Part shown: positions 24,401 to 37,000 of the stretch, piece by piece
Position numbering within the stretch: position 1 is the stretch's first letter
Layout of the letters: each line of letters begins with the position of its first letter
Notes under the pieces: generated by a model
Seen by the model: only the letters and a program-made list of their open reading frames with translations
Databases searched by the model: none
What the model was told of the DNA's origin: nothing
Assembly (NCBI RefSeq): GCF_032854445.1
Contig: NW_027017997.1
Location: 62,001 to 126,000 of the forward strand
Reading direction: 5' to 3'
DNA: 64,000 nucleotides
DNA from: Liolophura sinensis
Taxonomy: Eukaryota; Mollusca; Polyplacophora; Chitonida; Chitonidae
Translations under genes and position numbers: made by a program

Positions 24401-27400
24401 AATGACCAGTCGCGATATTACATAGTAAATGTAGCCGAATTGAATTAGCAAAAAGCCCAGGCAAAAATCCAAAAGTGGAAAAACTGTTCCAATGCTGCTG
24501 ATAAGAGGCTAATCCGACGTATTTTGTGACGAGAAATCGAATGGTGCAAACCGCGTTGCTCTCCGACCAATACTTTTGGCTGTAGCGACAATTGAATGAG
24601 CATTTATGTGAAAATCACGTGACCAGCAACGGCTCTTACTCCATGGAAACCAAGGAAATTTGCAATTTTTCAACAGCTGGAGATGCCTGGCCCAATTGCG
24701 CATCTTTTGGCACCTTATTGATGTGGGTCAGTGTTTAATTGTACTTTTTACAGCAGACTGTATCAAGTACCTTGTGTTTTTTATATACAAATGGTGTGGT
24801 TTTTCAACATGTAGATAAAGACATTGAGTTTGTCTTCGACTTAGAAGTAAGACAATTGCTGGATGAGTTAAATGGGCTTGGCCCAAAGATTTGACGTCTT
24901 CTGGGCTACCGAAGGGCACATAACTTATAATCAAAAGTTGAATATAGTAATGACCAGTCGCGATATTACATAGTAAATGTAGCCGAATTTAATTAGCAAA
25001 AAGCCCAGGCAAAAATCCAAAAGTGGAAAAACTGTTTCAATGCTGCTGGTAAGAGGCTAATCCGACGTATTTTGTGACGAGAAATCGAATGGTGCAAACC
25101 GCGTTGCTCTCCGACCAATACTTTTGGCTGTAGCGACAATTGAATGAGCATTTATGTGAAAATCACGTGCCTAACAACGGCTCTTACTCCATGGAAACCA
25201 AGGAAATTTGCAATTTTTCAACAGCTGGAGATGCCTGGCCCAATTGCGCATCTTTTGGCACCTTATTGATGTGGGTCAGTGTTTAATTGTACTTTTTACA
25301 GCAGACTGTATCAAGTACCTTGTGTTTTTTATATACAAATGGTGTGGTTTTTCAACATGTAGATAAAGACATTGAGTTTGTCTTCGACTTAGAAGTAAGA
25401 CAATTGCTGGATGAGTTAAATGGGCTTGGCCCAAAGATTTGACGTCTTCTGGGCTACCGAAGGGCACATAACTTATAATCAAAAGTTGATTATAGTAATG
25501 ACCAGTCGCGATATTACATAGTAAATGTAGCCGAATTGAATTAGCAAAAAGCCCAGGCAAAAATCCCAAAGTGGAAAAATTGTTCCAATGCTGCTGGTAA
25601 GAGGCTAATCCGACGTATTTTGTGACGAGAAATCGAATGGTGCAAACCGCGTTGCTCTCCGACCAATACTTTTGGCTGTAGCGACAATTGAATGAGCATT
25701 TATGTGAAAATCACGTGCCTAACGACGGCTCTTACTCCATGGAAACCAAGGAAATTTGCAATTTTTCAACAGCTGGAGATGCCTGGCCCAATTGCGCATC
25801 TTTTGGCACCTTATTGATGTGGGTCAGTGTTCAATTGTACTTTTTACAGCAGACTGTATCAAGTACCTTGTGTTTTTTATATACAAATGGTGTGGTTTTT
25901 CAACATGTAGATAAAGACATTGAGTTTGTCTTCGACTTAGAAGTAAGACAATTGCTGGATGAGTTAAATGGGCTTGGCCCAAAGATTTGACGTCTTCTGG
26001 GCTACCGAAGGGCACATAACTTATAATAAAAAGTTGAATATAGTAATGACCAGTCGCGATATTACATAGTAAATGTAGCCGAATTGAATTAGCAAAAAGC
26101 CCAGGCAAAAATCCAAAAGTGGAAAAACTGTTCCAATGCTGCTGGTAAGAGGCTAATCCGACGTATTTTGTGACGAGAAATCGAATGGTGCAAACCGTGT
26201 TGCTCTCCGACCAACACTTATGGCTGTAGCTACAATTGAATGAGCATTTATGTGAAAATCACGTGCCTAACAACGGCTCTTACTCCATGGAAACCAAGGA
26301 AATTTGCAATTTTTCAACAGCTGGAGATGCCTGGCCCAATTGCGCATCTTTTGGCACCTTATTGATGTGGGTCAGTGTTCAATTGTACTTTTTACAGCAG
26401 ACTGTATCAAGTACCTTGTTGTTTTCATATACAAATGGTGTGGTTTTTCAACATGTAGATAAAGACATTGAGTTTGTCTTCGACTTAGAAGTAAGACAAT
26501 TGCTGGATGAGTTAAATGGGCTTGGCCCAAAGATTTGACGTCTTCTGGGCTACCGAAGGGCACATAACTTATAATCAAAAGTTGAATATAGTAATGACCA
26601 GTCGCGATATTACATAGTAAATGTAGCCGAATTGAATTAGCAAAAAGCCCAGGCAAAAATCCCAAAGTGGAAAGACTGTTCCAATGCTGCTGATAAGAGG
26701 CTAATCCGACGTATTTTGTGACGAGAAATCGAATGGTGCAAACCGCGTTGCTCTCCGACCAATACTTTTGGCTGTAGCGACAATTGAATGAGCATTTATG
26801 TGAAAATCACGTGACCAGCAACGGCTCTTACTCCATGGAAACCAAGGAAATTTGCAATTTTTCAACAGCTGGAGATGCCTGGCCCAATTGCGCATCTTTT
26901 GGCACCTTATTGATGTGGGTCAGTGTTCAATTGTACTTTTTACAGCAGACTGTATCAAGTACCTTGTTGTTTTTATATACAAATGGTGTGGTTTTTCAAC
27001 ATGTAGATAAAGACATTGAGTTTGTCTTCGACTTAGAAGTAAGACAATTGCTGGATGAGTTAAATGGGCTTGGCCCAAAGATTTGACGTCTTCTGGGCTA
27101 CCGAAGGGCACATAACTTATAATCAAAAGTTGAATATAGTAATGACCAGTCGCGATATTACATAGTAAATGTAGCCGAATTGAATTAGCAAAAAGCCCAG
27201 GCAAAAATCCCAAAGTGGAAAAACTGTTCCAATGCTGCTGATAAGAGGCTAATCCGACGTATTTTGTGACGAGAAATCGAATGGTGCAAACCGCGTTGCT
27301 CTCCGACCAATACTTTTGGCTGTAGCGACAATTGAATGAGCATTTATGTGAAAATCACGTGACCAGCAACGGCTCTTACTCCATGGAAACCAAGGAAATT

Positions 27401-28760
27401 TGCAATTTTTCAACAGCTGGAGATGCCTGGCCCAATTGCGCATCTTTTGGCACCTTATTGATGTGGGTCAGTGTTCAATTGTACTTTTTACAGCAGACTG
27501 TATCAAGTACCTTGTGTTTTTTATATACAAATGGTGTGGTTTTTCAACATGTAGATAAAGACATTGAGTTTGTCTTCGACTTAGAAGTAAGACAATTGCT
27601 GGATGAGTTAAATGGGCTTGGCCCAAAGATTTGACGTCTTCTGGGCTACCGAAGGGCACATAACTTATAATCAAAAGTTGACTATAGTAATGACCAGTCG
27701 CGATATTACATAGTAAATGTAGCCGAATTGAATTAGCAAAAAGCCCAGGCAAAAATCCAAAAGTGGAAAAACTGTTCCAATGCTGCTGATAAGAGGCTAA
27801 TCCGACGTATTTTGTGACGAGAAATCGAATGGTGCAAACCGCGTTGCTCTCCGACCAATACTTTTGGCTGTAGCGACAATTGAATGAGCATTTATGTGAA
27901 AATCACGTGACCAGCAACGGCTCTTACTCCATGGAAACCAAGGAAATTTGCAATTTTTCAACAGCTGGAGATGCCTGGCCCAATTGCGCATCTTTTGGCA
28001 CCTTATTGATGTGGGTCAGTGTTTAATTGTACTTTTTACAGCAGACTGTATCAAGTACCTTGTGTTTTTTATATACAAATGGTGTGGTTTTTCAACATGT
28101 AGATAAAGACATTGAGTTTGTCTTCGACTTAGAAGTAAGACAATTGCTGGATGAGTTAAATGGGCTTGGCCCAAAGATTTGACGTCTTCTGGGCTACCGA
28201 AGGGCACATAACTTATAATCAAAAGTTGAATATAGTAATGACCAGTCGCGATATTACATAGTAAATGTAGCCGAATTTAATTAGCAAAAAGCCCAGGCAA
28301 AAATCCAAAAGTGGAAAAACTGTTTCAATGCTGCTGGTAAGAGGCTAATCCGACGTATTTTGTGACGAGAAATCGAATGGTGCAAACCGCGTTGCTCTCC
28401 GACCAATACTTTTGGCTGTAGCGACAATTGAATGAGCATTTATGTGAAAATCACGTGCCTAACAACGGCTCTTACTCCATGGAAACCAAGGAAATTTGCA
28501 ATTTTTCAACAGCTGGAGATGCCTGGCCCAATTGCGCATCTTTTGGCACCTTATTGATGTGGGTCAGTGTTTAATTGTACTTTTTACAGCAGACTGTATC
28601 AAGTACCTTGTGTTTTTTATATACAAATGGTGTGGTTTTTCAACATGTAGATAAAGACATTGAGTTTGTCTTCGACTTAGAAGTAAGACAATTGCTGGAT
28701 GAGTTAAATGGGCTTGGCCCAAAGATTTGACGTCTTCTGGGCTACCGAAGGGCACATAAC
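21490..28760. repeat. Higher-order repeat, 6 units (3,288 bp), about 2.2 copies
   Basis: Copy 1 is about 21,490-24,777, copy 2 about 24,778-28,065, and a partial third copy runs to about 28,760. Private variants recur exactly 3,288 bp apart: AAAAATTGTTCC near 22,289/25,577, ACCGTGTTGC near 22,907/26,195, GTTTTCATATAC near 23,134/26,422 and GGAAAGACTG near 23,382/26,670. I saw no difference between the first two copies at the tags I compared, which suggests a very recent duplication. The third copy ends where AATAAAAAGTTGAATAAAG appears near 28,765. Confidence 0.9.
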
Positions 28761-29950
28761 TTATAATAAAAAGTTGAATAAAGTAATGACCAGTCGCGAT
28801 ATTACATAGTAAATGTAGCCGAATTGAATTAGCAAAAAGCCCAGGCAAAAATCCAAAAGTGGAAAAACTGTTCCAATGCTGCTGGTAAGAGGCTAATCCG
28901 ACGTATTTTGTGACGAGAAATCGAATGGTGCAAACCGCGTCGCTCTCCGACCAATACTTTTGGCTGTAGCGACAATTGAATGAGCATTTATGTGACAATC
29001 ACGTGCCTAACGACGGCTCTTACTCCATGGAAACCAAGGAAATTTGCAATTTTTCAACAGCTGGAGATGCCTGGCCCAATTGCGCATCTTTTGGCACCTT
29101 ATTGATGTGGGTCAGTGTTTAATTGTACTTTTTACAGCAGACTGTATCAAGTACCTTGTGTTTTTTATATACAAATGGTGTGGTTTTTCAACATGTAGAT
29201 AAAGACATTGAGTTTGTCTTCGACTTAGAAGTAAGACAATTGCTGGATGAGTTAAATGGGCTTGGCCCAAAGATTTGACGTCTTCTGGGCTACCGAAGGG
29301 CACATAACTTATAATCAAAAGTTGATTATAGTAATGACCAGTCGCGATATTACATAGTAAATGTAGCCGAATTGAATTACCAAAAAGCCCAGGCAAAAAT
29401 CCAAAAGTGGAAAAACTGTTCCAATGCTGCTGGTAAGAGGCTAATCCGACGTATTTTGTGACGAGAAATCGAATGGTGCAAACCGCGTTGCTCTCCGACC
29501 AACACTTATGGCTGTAGCTACAATTGAATGAGCATTTATGTGAAAATCACGTGCCTAACAACGGCTCTTACTCCATGGAAACCAAGGAAATTTGCAATTT
29601 TTCAACAGCTGGAGATGCCTGGCCCAATTGCGCATCTTTTGGCACCTTATTGATGTGGGTCAGTGTTTAATTGTACTTTTTACAGCAGACTGTATCAAGT
29701 ACCTTGTGTTTTTTATATACAAATGGTGTGGTTTTTCAACATGTAGATAAAGACATTGAGTTTGTCTTCGACTTAGAAGTAAGACAATTGCTGGATGAGT
29801 TAAATGGGCTTGGCCCAAAGATTTGACGTCTTCTGGGCTACCGAAGGGCACATAACTTATAATCAAAAGTTGATTATAGTAATGACCAGTCGCGATATTA
29901 CATAGTAAATGTAGCCGAATTGAATTAGCAAAAAGCCCAGGCAAAAATCC

Positions 29951-31595
29951 GAAAGTGGAAAAACTGTTCCAATGCTGCTGATAAGAGGCTAATCCGATGT
30001 ATTTTGTGACGAGAAATCGAATGGTGCAAACCGCGTTGCTCTCCGACCAATACTTTTGGCTGTAGCGACAATTGAATGAGCATTTATAAGAAAATCACGT
30101 GACCAGCAACGGCTCTTACTCCATGGAAACCAAGGAAATTTGCAATTTTTCAACAGCTGGAGATGCCTGGCCCAATTGCGCATCTTTTGGCACCTTATTG
30201 ATGTGGGTCAGTGTTCAATTGTACTTTTTACAGCAGACTGTATCAAGTACCTTGTTGTTTTTATATACAAATGGTGTGGTTTTTCAACATGTAGATAAAG
30301 ACATTGAGTTTGTCTTCGACTTAGAAGTAAGACAATTGCTGGATGAGTTAAATATGCTTGGCCCAAAGATTTGACGTCTTCTGGGCTACCGAAGGGCACA
30401 TAACTTATAATCAAAAGTTGAATATAGTAATGACCAGTCGCGATATTACATAGTAAATGTAGCCGAATTTAATTAGCAAAAAGCCCAGGCAAAAATCCCA
30501 AAGTGGAAAACCTGTTTCAATGCTGCTGGTAAGAGGCTAATCCGAAGTATTTTGTGACGAGAAATCGAATGGTGCAAACCGCGTTGCTCTCCGACCAATA
30601 CTTTTGGGGCTGTAGCGACAATTGAATGAGCATTTATGTGAAAATCACGTGCCTAACAACGGCTCTTACTCCATGGAAACCAAGGAAATTTGCAATTTTC
30701 AACAGCTGGAGATGCCTGGCCCAATTGCGCATCTTTGGCACCTTATTGATGTGGGTCAGTGTTTAATTGTACTTTTTACAGCAGACTGTATCAAGTACCT
30801 TTATGTTTTTTATATACAAATGGTGTGGTTTTTTCAACATGTAGATAAAGACATTGAGTTTGTCTTCGACTTAGAAGTAAGACAATTGCTGGATGAGTTA
30901 AATGGGCTTGGCCCAAAGATTTGACGTCTTCTGGGCTACCGAAGGGCACATAACTTATAATCAAAAGCTGATTATAGTAATGACGAGTCGCGATATTACA
31001 TAGTAAATGTAGCCGAATTGAATTAGCAAAAAGCCCAGGCAAAAATCCAAAAGTGGAAAAACTGTTCCAATGCTGCTGGTAAGAGGCTAATCCGACGTAT
31101 TTGTGACGAGAAATCGAATGTGCAAACCGCGTTGCTCTCCGACCAATACTTTTGGCTGTAGCGACAATTGAATGAGCATTTATGTGAAAATCACGTGACC
31201 AGCAACGGCTCTTACTCCATGGAAACCAAGGAAATTGCAATTTTTCAACAGCTGGAGATGCCTGGCCCAATTGCGCATCTTTTGGCACCTTATTGATGTG
31301 GGTCAGTGTTTCAATTGTACTTTTTACAGCAGACTGTATCAAGTACCTTGTTGTTTTTATATACAAATTGGTGTGGTTTTTCAACATGTAGATAAAGACA
31401 TTGAGTTTGTCTTCGACTTAGAAGTAAGACAATTGCTGGATGAGTTAAATGGGCTTGGCCCAAAGATTTGACGTCTTCTGGGCTACCGAAGGGCACATAA
31501 CTTATAATCAAAAGTTGAATATAGTAATGACGAGTCGCGATATTACATAGTAAATGTAGCCGAATTTAATTAGCAAAAAGCCCAGGCAAAAATCC
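29951..31595. repeat. Three-unit block, first copy, carrying clustered indels
   Basis: The block is a copy of about 31,596-33,240 at an offset of 1,645 bp (three units plus one base). Shared rare variants include CATTTATAAGAAAATC (30,082 and 31,727), AAATATGCTTGG (30,351 and 31,996), GTGGAAAACCTGTTTC (about 30,505 and 32,150), CCGAAGTATT, CCTTATG or CCTTTATG, GCTGATTATAG with GACGAG, and the ACAATTGG or ACAAATTGG site. The difference from the second copy is a series of short indels between 30,606 and 31,366. Confidence 0.85.
30606..31366. other. Cluster of ten short indels (probable uncorrected sequence)
   Basis: Relative to the clean copy 1,645 bp downstream I count: +GG at 30,606-30,609; -T at 30,696; -T at 30,734; +T at 30,800; +T at 30,829; -T at 31,100; -G after 31,120; -T near 31,235; +T near 31,309; and +A near 31,366. 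The net change is +1. Almost all lie in homopolymers. The rest of the window has only two indels, so about 1% of the sequence holds nearly all of them. The pattern is typical of raw long-read error left in a polished assembly rather than biological change. Confidence 0.85.
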
Positions 31596-33240
31596 CAAAG
31601 TGGAAAAACTGTTCCAATGCTGCTGATAAGAGGCTAATCCGATGTATTTTGTGACGAGAAATCGAATGGTGCAAACCGCGTTGCTCTCCGACCAATACTT
31701 TTGGCTGTAGCGACAATTGAATGAGCATTTATAAGAAAATCACGTGACCAGCAACGGCTCTTACTCCATGGAAACCAAGGAAATTTGCAATTTTTCAACA
31801 GCTGGAGATGCCTGGCCCAATTGCGCATCTTTTGGCACCTTATTGATGTGGGTCAGTGTTCAATTGTACTTTTTACAGCAGACTGTATCAAGTACCTTGT
31901 TGTTTTTATATACAAATGGTGTGGTTTTTCAACATGTAGATAAAGACATTGAGTTTGTCTTCGACTTAGAAGTAAGACAATTGCTGGATGAGTTAAATAT
32001 GCTTGGCCCAAAGATTTGACGTCTTCTGGGCTACCGAAGGGCACATAACTTATAATCAAAAGTTGAATATAGTAATGACCAGTCGCGATATTACATAGTA
32101 AATGTAGCCGAATTTAATTAGCAAAAAGCCCAGGCAAAAATCCCAAAGTGGAAAACCTGTTTCAATGCTGCTGGTAAGAGGCTAATCCGAAGTATTTTGT
32201 GACGAGAAATCGAATGGTGCAAACCGCGTTGCTCTCCGACCAATACTTTTGGCTGTAGCGACAATTGAATGAGCATTTATGTGAAAATCACGTGCCTAAC
32301 AACGGCTCTTACTCCATGGAAACCAAGGAAATTTGCAATTTTTCAACAGCTGGAGATGCCTGGCCCAATTGCGCATCTTTTGGCACCTTATTGATGTGGG
32401 TCAGTGTTTAATTGTACTTTTTACAGCAGACTGTATCAAGTACCTTATGTTTTTTATATACAAATGGTGTGGTTTTTCAACATGTAGATAAAGACATTGA
32501 GTTTGTCTTCGACTTAGAAGTAAGACAATTGCTGGATGAGTTAAATGGGCTTGGCCCAAAGATTTGACGTCTTCTGGGCTACCGAAGGGCACATAACTTA
32601 TAATCAAAAGCTGATTATAGTAATGACGAGTCGCGATATTACATAGTAAATGTAGCCGAATTGAATTAGCAAAAAGCCCAGGCAAAAATCCAAAAGTGGA
32701 AAAACTGTTCCAATGCTGCTGGTAAGAGGCTAATCCGACGTATTTTGTGACGAGAAATCGAATGGTGCAAACCGCGTTGCTCTCCGACCAATACTTTTGG
32801 CTGTAGCGACAATTGAATGAGCATTTATGTGAAAATCACGTGACCAGCAACGGCTCTTACTCCATGGAAACCAAGGAAATTTGCAATTTTTCAACAGCTG
32901 GAGATGCCTGGCCCAATTGCGCATCTTTTGGCACCTTATTGATGTGGGTCAGTGTTCAATTGTACTTTTTACAGCAGACTGTATCAAGTACCTTGTTGTT
33001 TTTATATACAATTGGTGTGGTTTTTCAACATGTAGATAAAGACATTGAGTTTGTCTTCGACTTAGAAGTAAGACAATTGCTGGATGAGTTAAATGGGCTT
33101 GGCCCAAAGATTTGACGTCTTCTGGGCTACCGAAGGGCACATAACTTATAATCAAAAGTTGAATATAGTAATGACGAGTCGCGATATTACATAGTAAATG
33201 TAGCCGAATTTAATTAGCAAAAAGCCCAGGCAAAAATCCC
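31596..33240. repeat. Three-unit block, second (clean) copy
   Basis: This copy has the substitution variants of the preceding 1,645 bp without its indels. Every unit here is exactly 548 bp. The shared segment ends near 33,240-33,270, where the next unit carries GCTGGTAAG and AATACGACG instead of GCTGATAAG and AATCCGATG. Confidence 0.85.
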
Positions 33241-33249
33241 AAAGTGGAA

Positions 33250-36200
33250 AAACTGTTCCAATGCTGCTGGTAAGAGGCTAATACGACGTATTTTGTGACG
33301 AGAAATCGAATGGTGCAAACCGCGTTGCTCTCCGACCAATACTTTTGGCTGTAGCGACAATTGAATGAGCATTTATGTGAAAATCACGTGACCAGCAACG
33401 GCTCTTACTCCATGGAAAAAAAGGAAATTTGCAATTTTTCAACAGCTGGAGATGCCTGGCCCAATTGCGCATCTTTTGGCACCTTATTGATGTGGGTCAG
33501 TGTTTAATTGTACTTTTTACAGCAGACTGTATCAAGTACCTTGTGTTTTTTATATACAAATGGTGTGGTTTTTCAACATGTAGATAAAGACATTGAGTTT
33601 GTCTTCGACTTAGAAGTAAGACAATTGCTGGATGAGTTAAATGGGCTTGGCCCAAAGATTTGACGTCTTCTGGGCTACCGAAGGGCACATAACTTATAAT
33701 CAAAAGTTGACTATAGTAATGACCAGTCGCGATATTACATAGTAAATGTAGCCGAATTGAATTAGCAAAAAGCCCAGGCAAAAATCCAAAAGTGGAAAAA
33801 CTGTTTCAATGCTGCTGGTAAGAGGCTAATCCGACGTATTTTGTGACGAGAAATCGAATGGTGCAAACCGCGTTGCTCTCCGACCAATACTTTTGGCTGT
33901 AGCGACAATTGAATGAGCATTTATGTGAAAATCACGTGCCTAACAACGGCTCTTACTCCATGGAAACCAAGGAAATTTGCAATTTTTCAACAGCTGGAGA
34001 TGCCTGGCCCAATTGTGCATCTTTTGGCACCTTATTGATGTGGGTCAGTGTTTAATTGTACTTTTTACAGCAGACTGTATCAAGTACCTTGTGTTTTTTA
34101 TATACAAATGGTGTGGTTTTTCAACATGTAGATAAAGACATTGAGTTTGTCTTCGACTTAGAAGTAAGACAATTGCTGGATGAGTTAAATGGGCTTGGCC
34201 CAAAGATTTGACGTCTTCTGGGCTACCGAAGGGCACATAACTTATAATCAAAAGTTGATTATAGTAATGACCAGTCGCGATATTACATAGTAAATGTAGC
34301 CGAATTGAATTAGCAAAAAGCCCAGGCAAAAATCCCAAAGTGGAAAAACTATTCCAATGCTGCTGATAAGAGGCTAATCCGACGTAATTTGTGACGAGAA
34401 ATCGAATGGTGCAAACCGCGTTGCTCTCCGACCAATACTTTTGGCTGTAGCGACAATTGAATGAGCATTTATGTGAAAATCACGTGCCCAGCAACGGCTC
34501 TTACTCCATGGAAACCAAGGAAATTTGCAATTTTTCAACAGCTGGAGATGCCTGGCCCAATTGCGCATCTTTTGGCACCTTATTGATGTGGGTCAGTGTT
34601 TAATTGTACTTTTTACAGCAGACTGTATCAAGTACCTTGTGTTTTTTATATACAAATGGTGTGGTTTTTCAACATGTAGATAAAGACATTGAGTTTGTCT
34701 TCGACTTAGAAGTAAGACAATTGCTGGATGAGTTAAATGGGCTTGGCCCAAAGATTTGACGTCTTCTGGGCTACCGAAGGGCACATAACTTATAATCAAA
34801 AGTTGAATATAGTAATGACCAGTCGCGATATTACATAGTAAATGTAGCCGAATTTAATTAGCAAAAAGCCCAGGCAAAAATCCAAAACTGGAAAAACTGT
34901 TCCAATGCTGCTGGTAAGAGGCTAATCCGACGTATTTTGTGACGAGAAATCGAATGGTGCAAACCGCGTTGCTCTCCGACCAACACTTATGGCTGTAGCT
35001 ACAATTGAATGAGCATTTATGTGAAAATCACGTGCCTAACAACGGCTCTTACTCCATGGAAACCAAGGAAATTTGCAATTTTTCAACAGCTGGAGATGCC
35101 TGGCCCAATTGCGCATCTTTTGGCACCTTATTGATGTGGGTCAGTGTTTAATTGTACTTTTTACAGCAGACTGTATCAAGTACCTTGTGTTTTTTATATA
35201 CAAATGGTGTGGTTTTTCAACATGTAGATAAAGACATTGAGTTTGTCTTCGACTTAGAAGTAAGACAATTGCTGGATGAGTTAAATGGGCTTGGCCCAAA
35301 GATTTGACGTCTTCTGGGCTACCGAAGGGCACATAACTTATAATCAAAAGTTGATTATAGTAATGACCAGTCGCGATATTACATAGTAAATGTAGCCGAA
35401 TTCAATTAGCAAAAGGCCCAGGCAAAAATCCCAAAGTGGAAAACCTGTTTCAATGCTGCTGGTAAGAGGCTAATCCGAAGTATTTTGTGACGAGAAATCG
35501 AATGGTGCAAACCGCGTTGCTCTCCGACCAATACTTTTGGCTGTAGCGACAATTGAATGAGCATTTATGTGAAAATCACGTGCCTAACAACGGCTCTTAC
35601 TCCATGGAAACCAAGGAAATTTGCAATTTTTCAACAGCTGGAGATGCCTGGCCCAATTGCGCATCTTTTGGCACCTTATTGATGTGGGTCAGTGTTTAAT
35701 TGTACTTTTTACAGCAGACTGTATCAAGTACCTTGTGTTTTTTATATACAAATGGTGTGGTTTTTCAACATGTAGATAAAGACATTGAGTTTGTCTTCGA
35801 CTTAGAAGTAAGACAATTGCTGGATGAGTTAAATGGGCTTGGCCCAAAGATTTGACGTCTTCTGGGCTACCGAAGGGCACATAACTTATAATCAAAAGCT
35901 GATTATAGTAATGACGAGTCGCGATATTACATAGTAAATGTAGCCGAATTGAATTAGCAAAAAGCCCAGGCAAAAATCCAAAAGTGGAAAAACTGTTCCA
36001 ATGCTGCTGGTAAGAGGCTAATCCGACGTATTTTGTGACGAGAAATCGAATGGTGCAAACCGCGTTGCTCTCCGACCAATACTTTTGGCTGTAGCGACAA
36101 TTGAATGAGCATTTATGTGAAAATCACGTGACCAGCAACGGCTCTTACTCCATGGAAACCAAGGAAATTTGCAATTTTTCAACAGCTGGAGATGCCTGGC

Positions 36201-37000
36201 CCAATTGCGCATCTTTTGGCACCTTATTGATGTGGGTCAGTGTTCAATTGTACTTTTTACAGCAGACTGTATCAAGTACCTTGTTGTTTTTATATACAAT
36301 TGGTGTGGTTTTTCAACATGTAGATAAAGACATTGAGTTTGTCTTCGACTTAGAAGTAAGACAATTGCTGGATGAGTTAAATGGGCTTGGCCCAAAGATT
36401 TGACGTCTTCTGGGCTACCGAAGGGCACATAACTTATAATCAAAAGTTGAATATAGTAATGACCAGTCGCGATATTACATAGTAAATGTAGCCGAATTTA
36501 ATTAGCAAAAAGCCCAGGCAAAAATCCCAAAGTGGAAAAACTGTTCCAATGCTGCTGGTAAGAGGCTAATCCGACGTATTTTGTGACGAGAAATCGAATG
36601 GTGCAAACCGCGTTGCTCTCCGACCAATACTTTTGGCTGTAGCGACAATTGAATGAGCATTTATGTGAAAATCACGTGACCAGCAACGGCTCTTACTCCA
36701 TGGAAACCAAGGAAATTTGCAATTTTTCAACAGCTGGAGATGCCTGGCCCAATTGCGCATCTTTTGGCACCTTATTGATGTGGGTCAGTGTTTAATTGTA
36801 CTTTTTACGGCAGACTGTATCAAGTACCTTGTGTTTTTTATATACAAATGGTGTGGTTTTTCAACATGTAGATAAAGACATTGAGTTTGTCTTCGACTTA
36901 GAAGTAAGACAATTGCTGGATGAGTTAAATGGGCTTGGCCCAAAGATTTGACGTCTTCTGGGCTACCGAAGGGCACATAACTTATAATCAAAAGTTGAAT
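33250..37000. repeat. Dispersed multi-unit segment, copy A
   Basis: About seven units recur at +12,056 bp (22 units, copy B) and again a further 8,220 bp on (15 units, copy C). Shared markers are the GGAAAAAAAGG run (33,411; 45,468; 53,688), the WARD-type GTGCCCAGC unit (34,484; 46,540; 54,760), GAATTCAATT (35,398; 47,456; 55,676), GAAGTATTTT (35,477; 47,533; 55,753), GCTGATTATAG with GACGAG, and ACAATTGG (36,297; 48,353; 56,572). Private changes in A include ACTATTCC near 34,349, GACGTAATTTG near 34,381 and AAAGGCCC near 35,413. Confidence 0.8.

Noticed and set aside
28564-28998. 144-codon minus-strand ORF
   Set aside because: It is the same stop-free frame as in other units, made longer only by a chance non-ATG start created by GTGACAATC near 28,994. 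It has no ATG and no recognisable domain.
30791-31387. 198-codon minus-strand ORF
   Set aside because: It exists only because the indel cluster joins frames that are separate in all other units; the clean copy 1,645 bp downstream lacks it.
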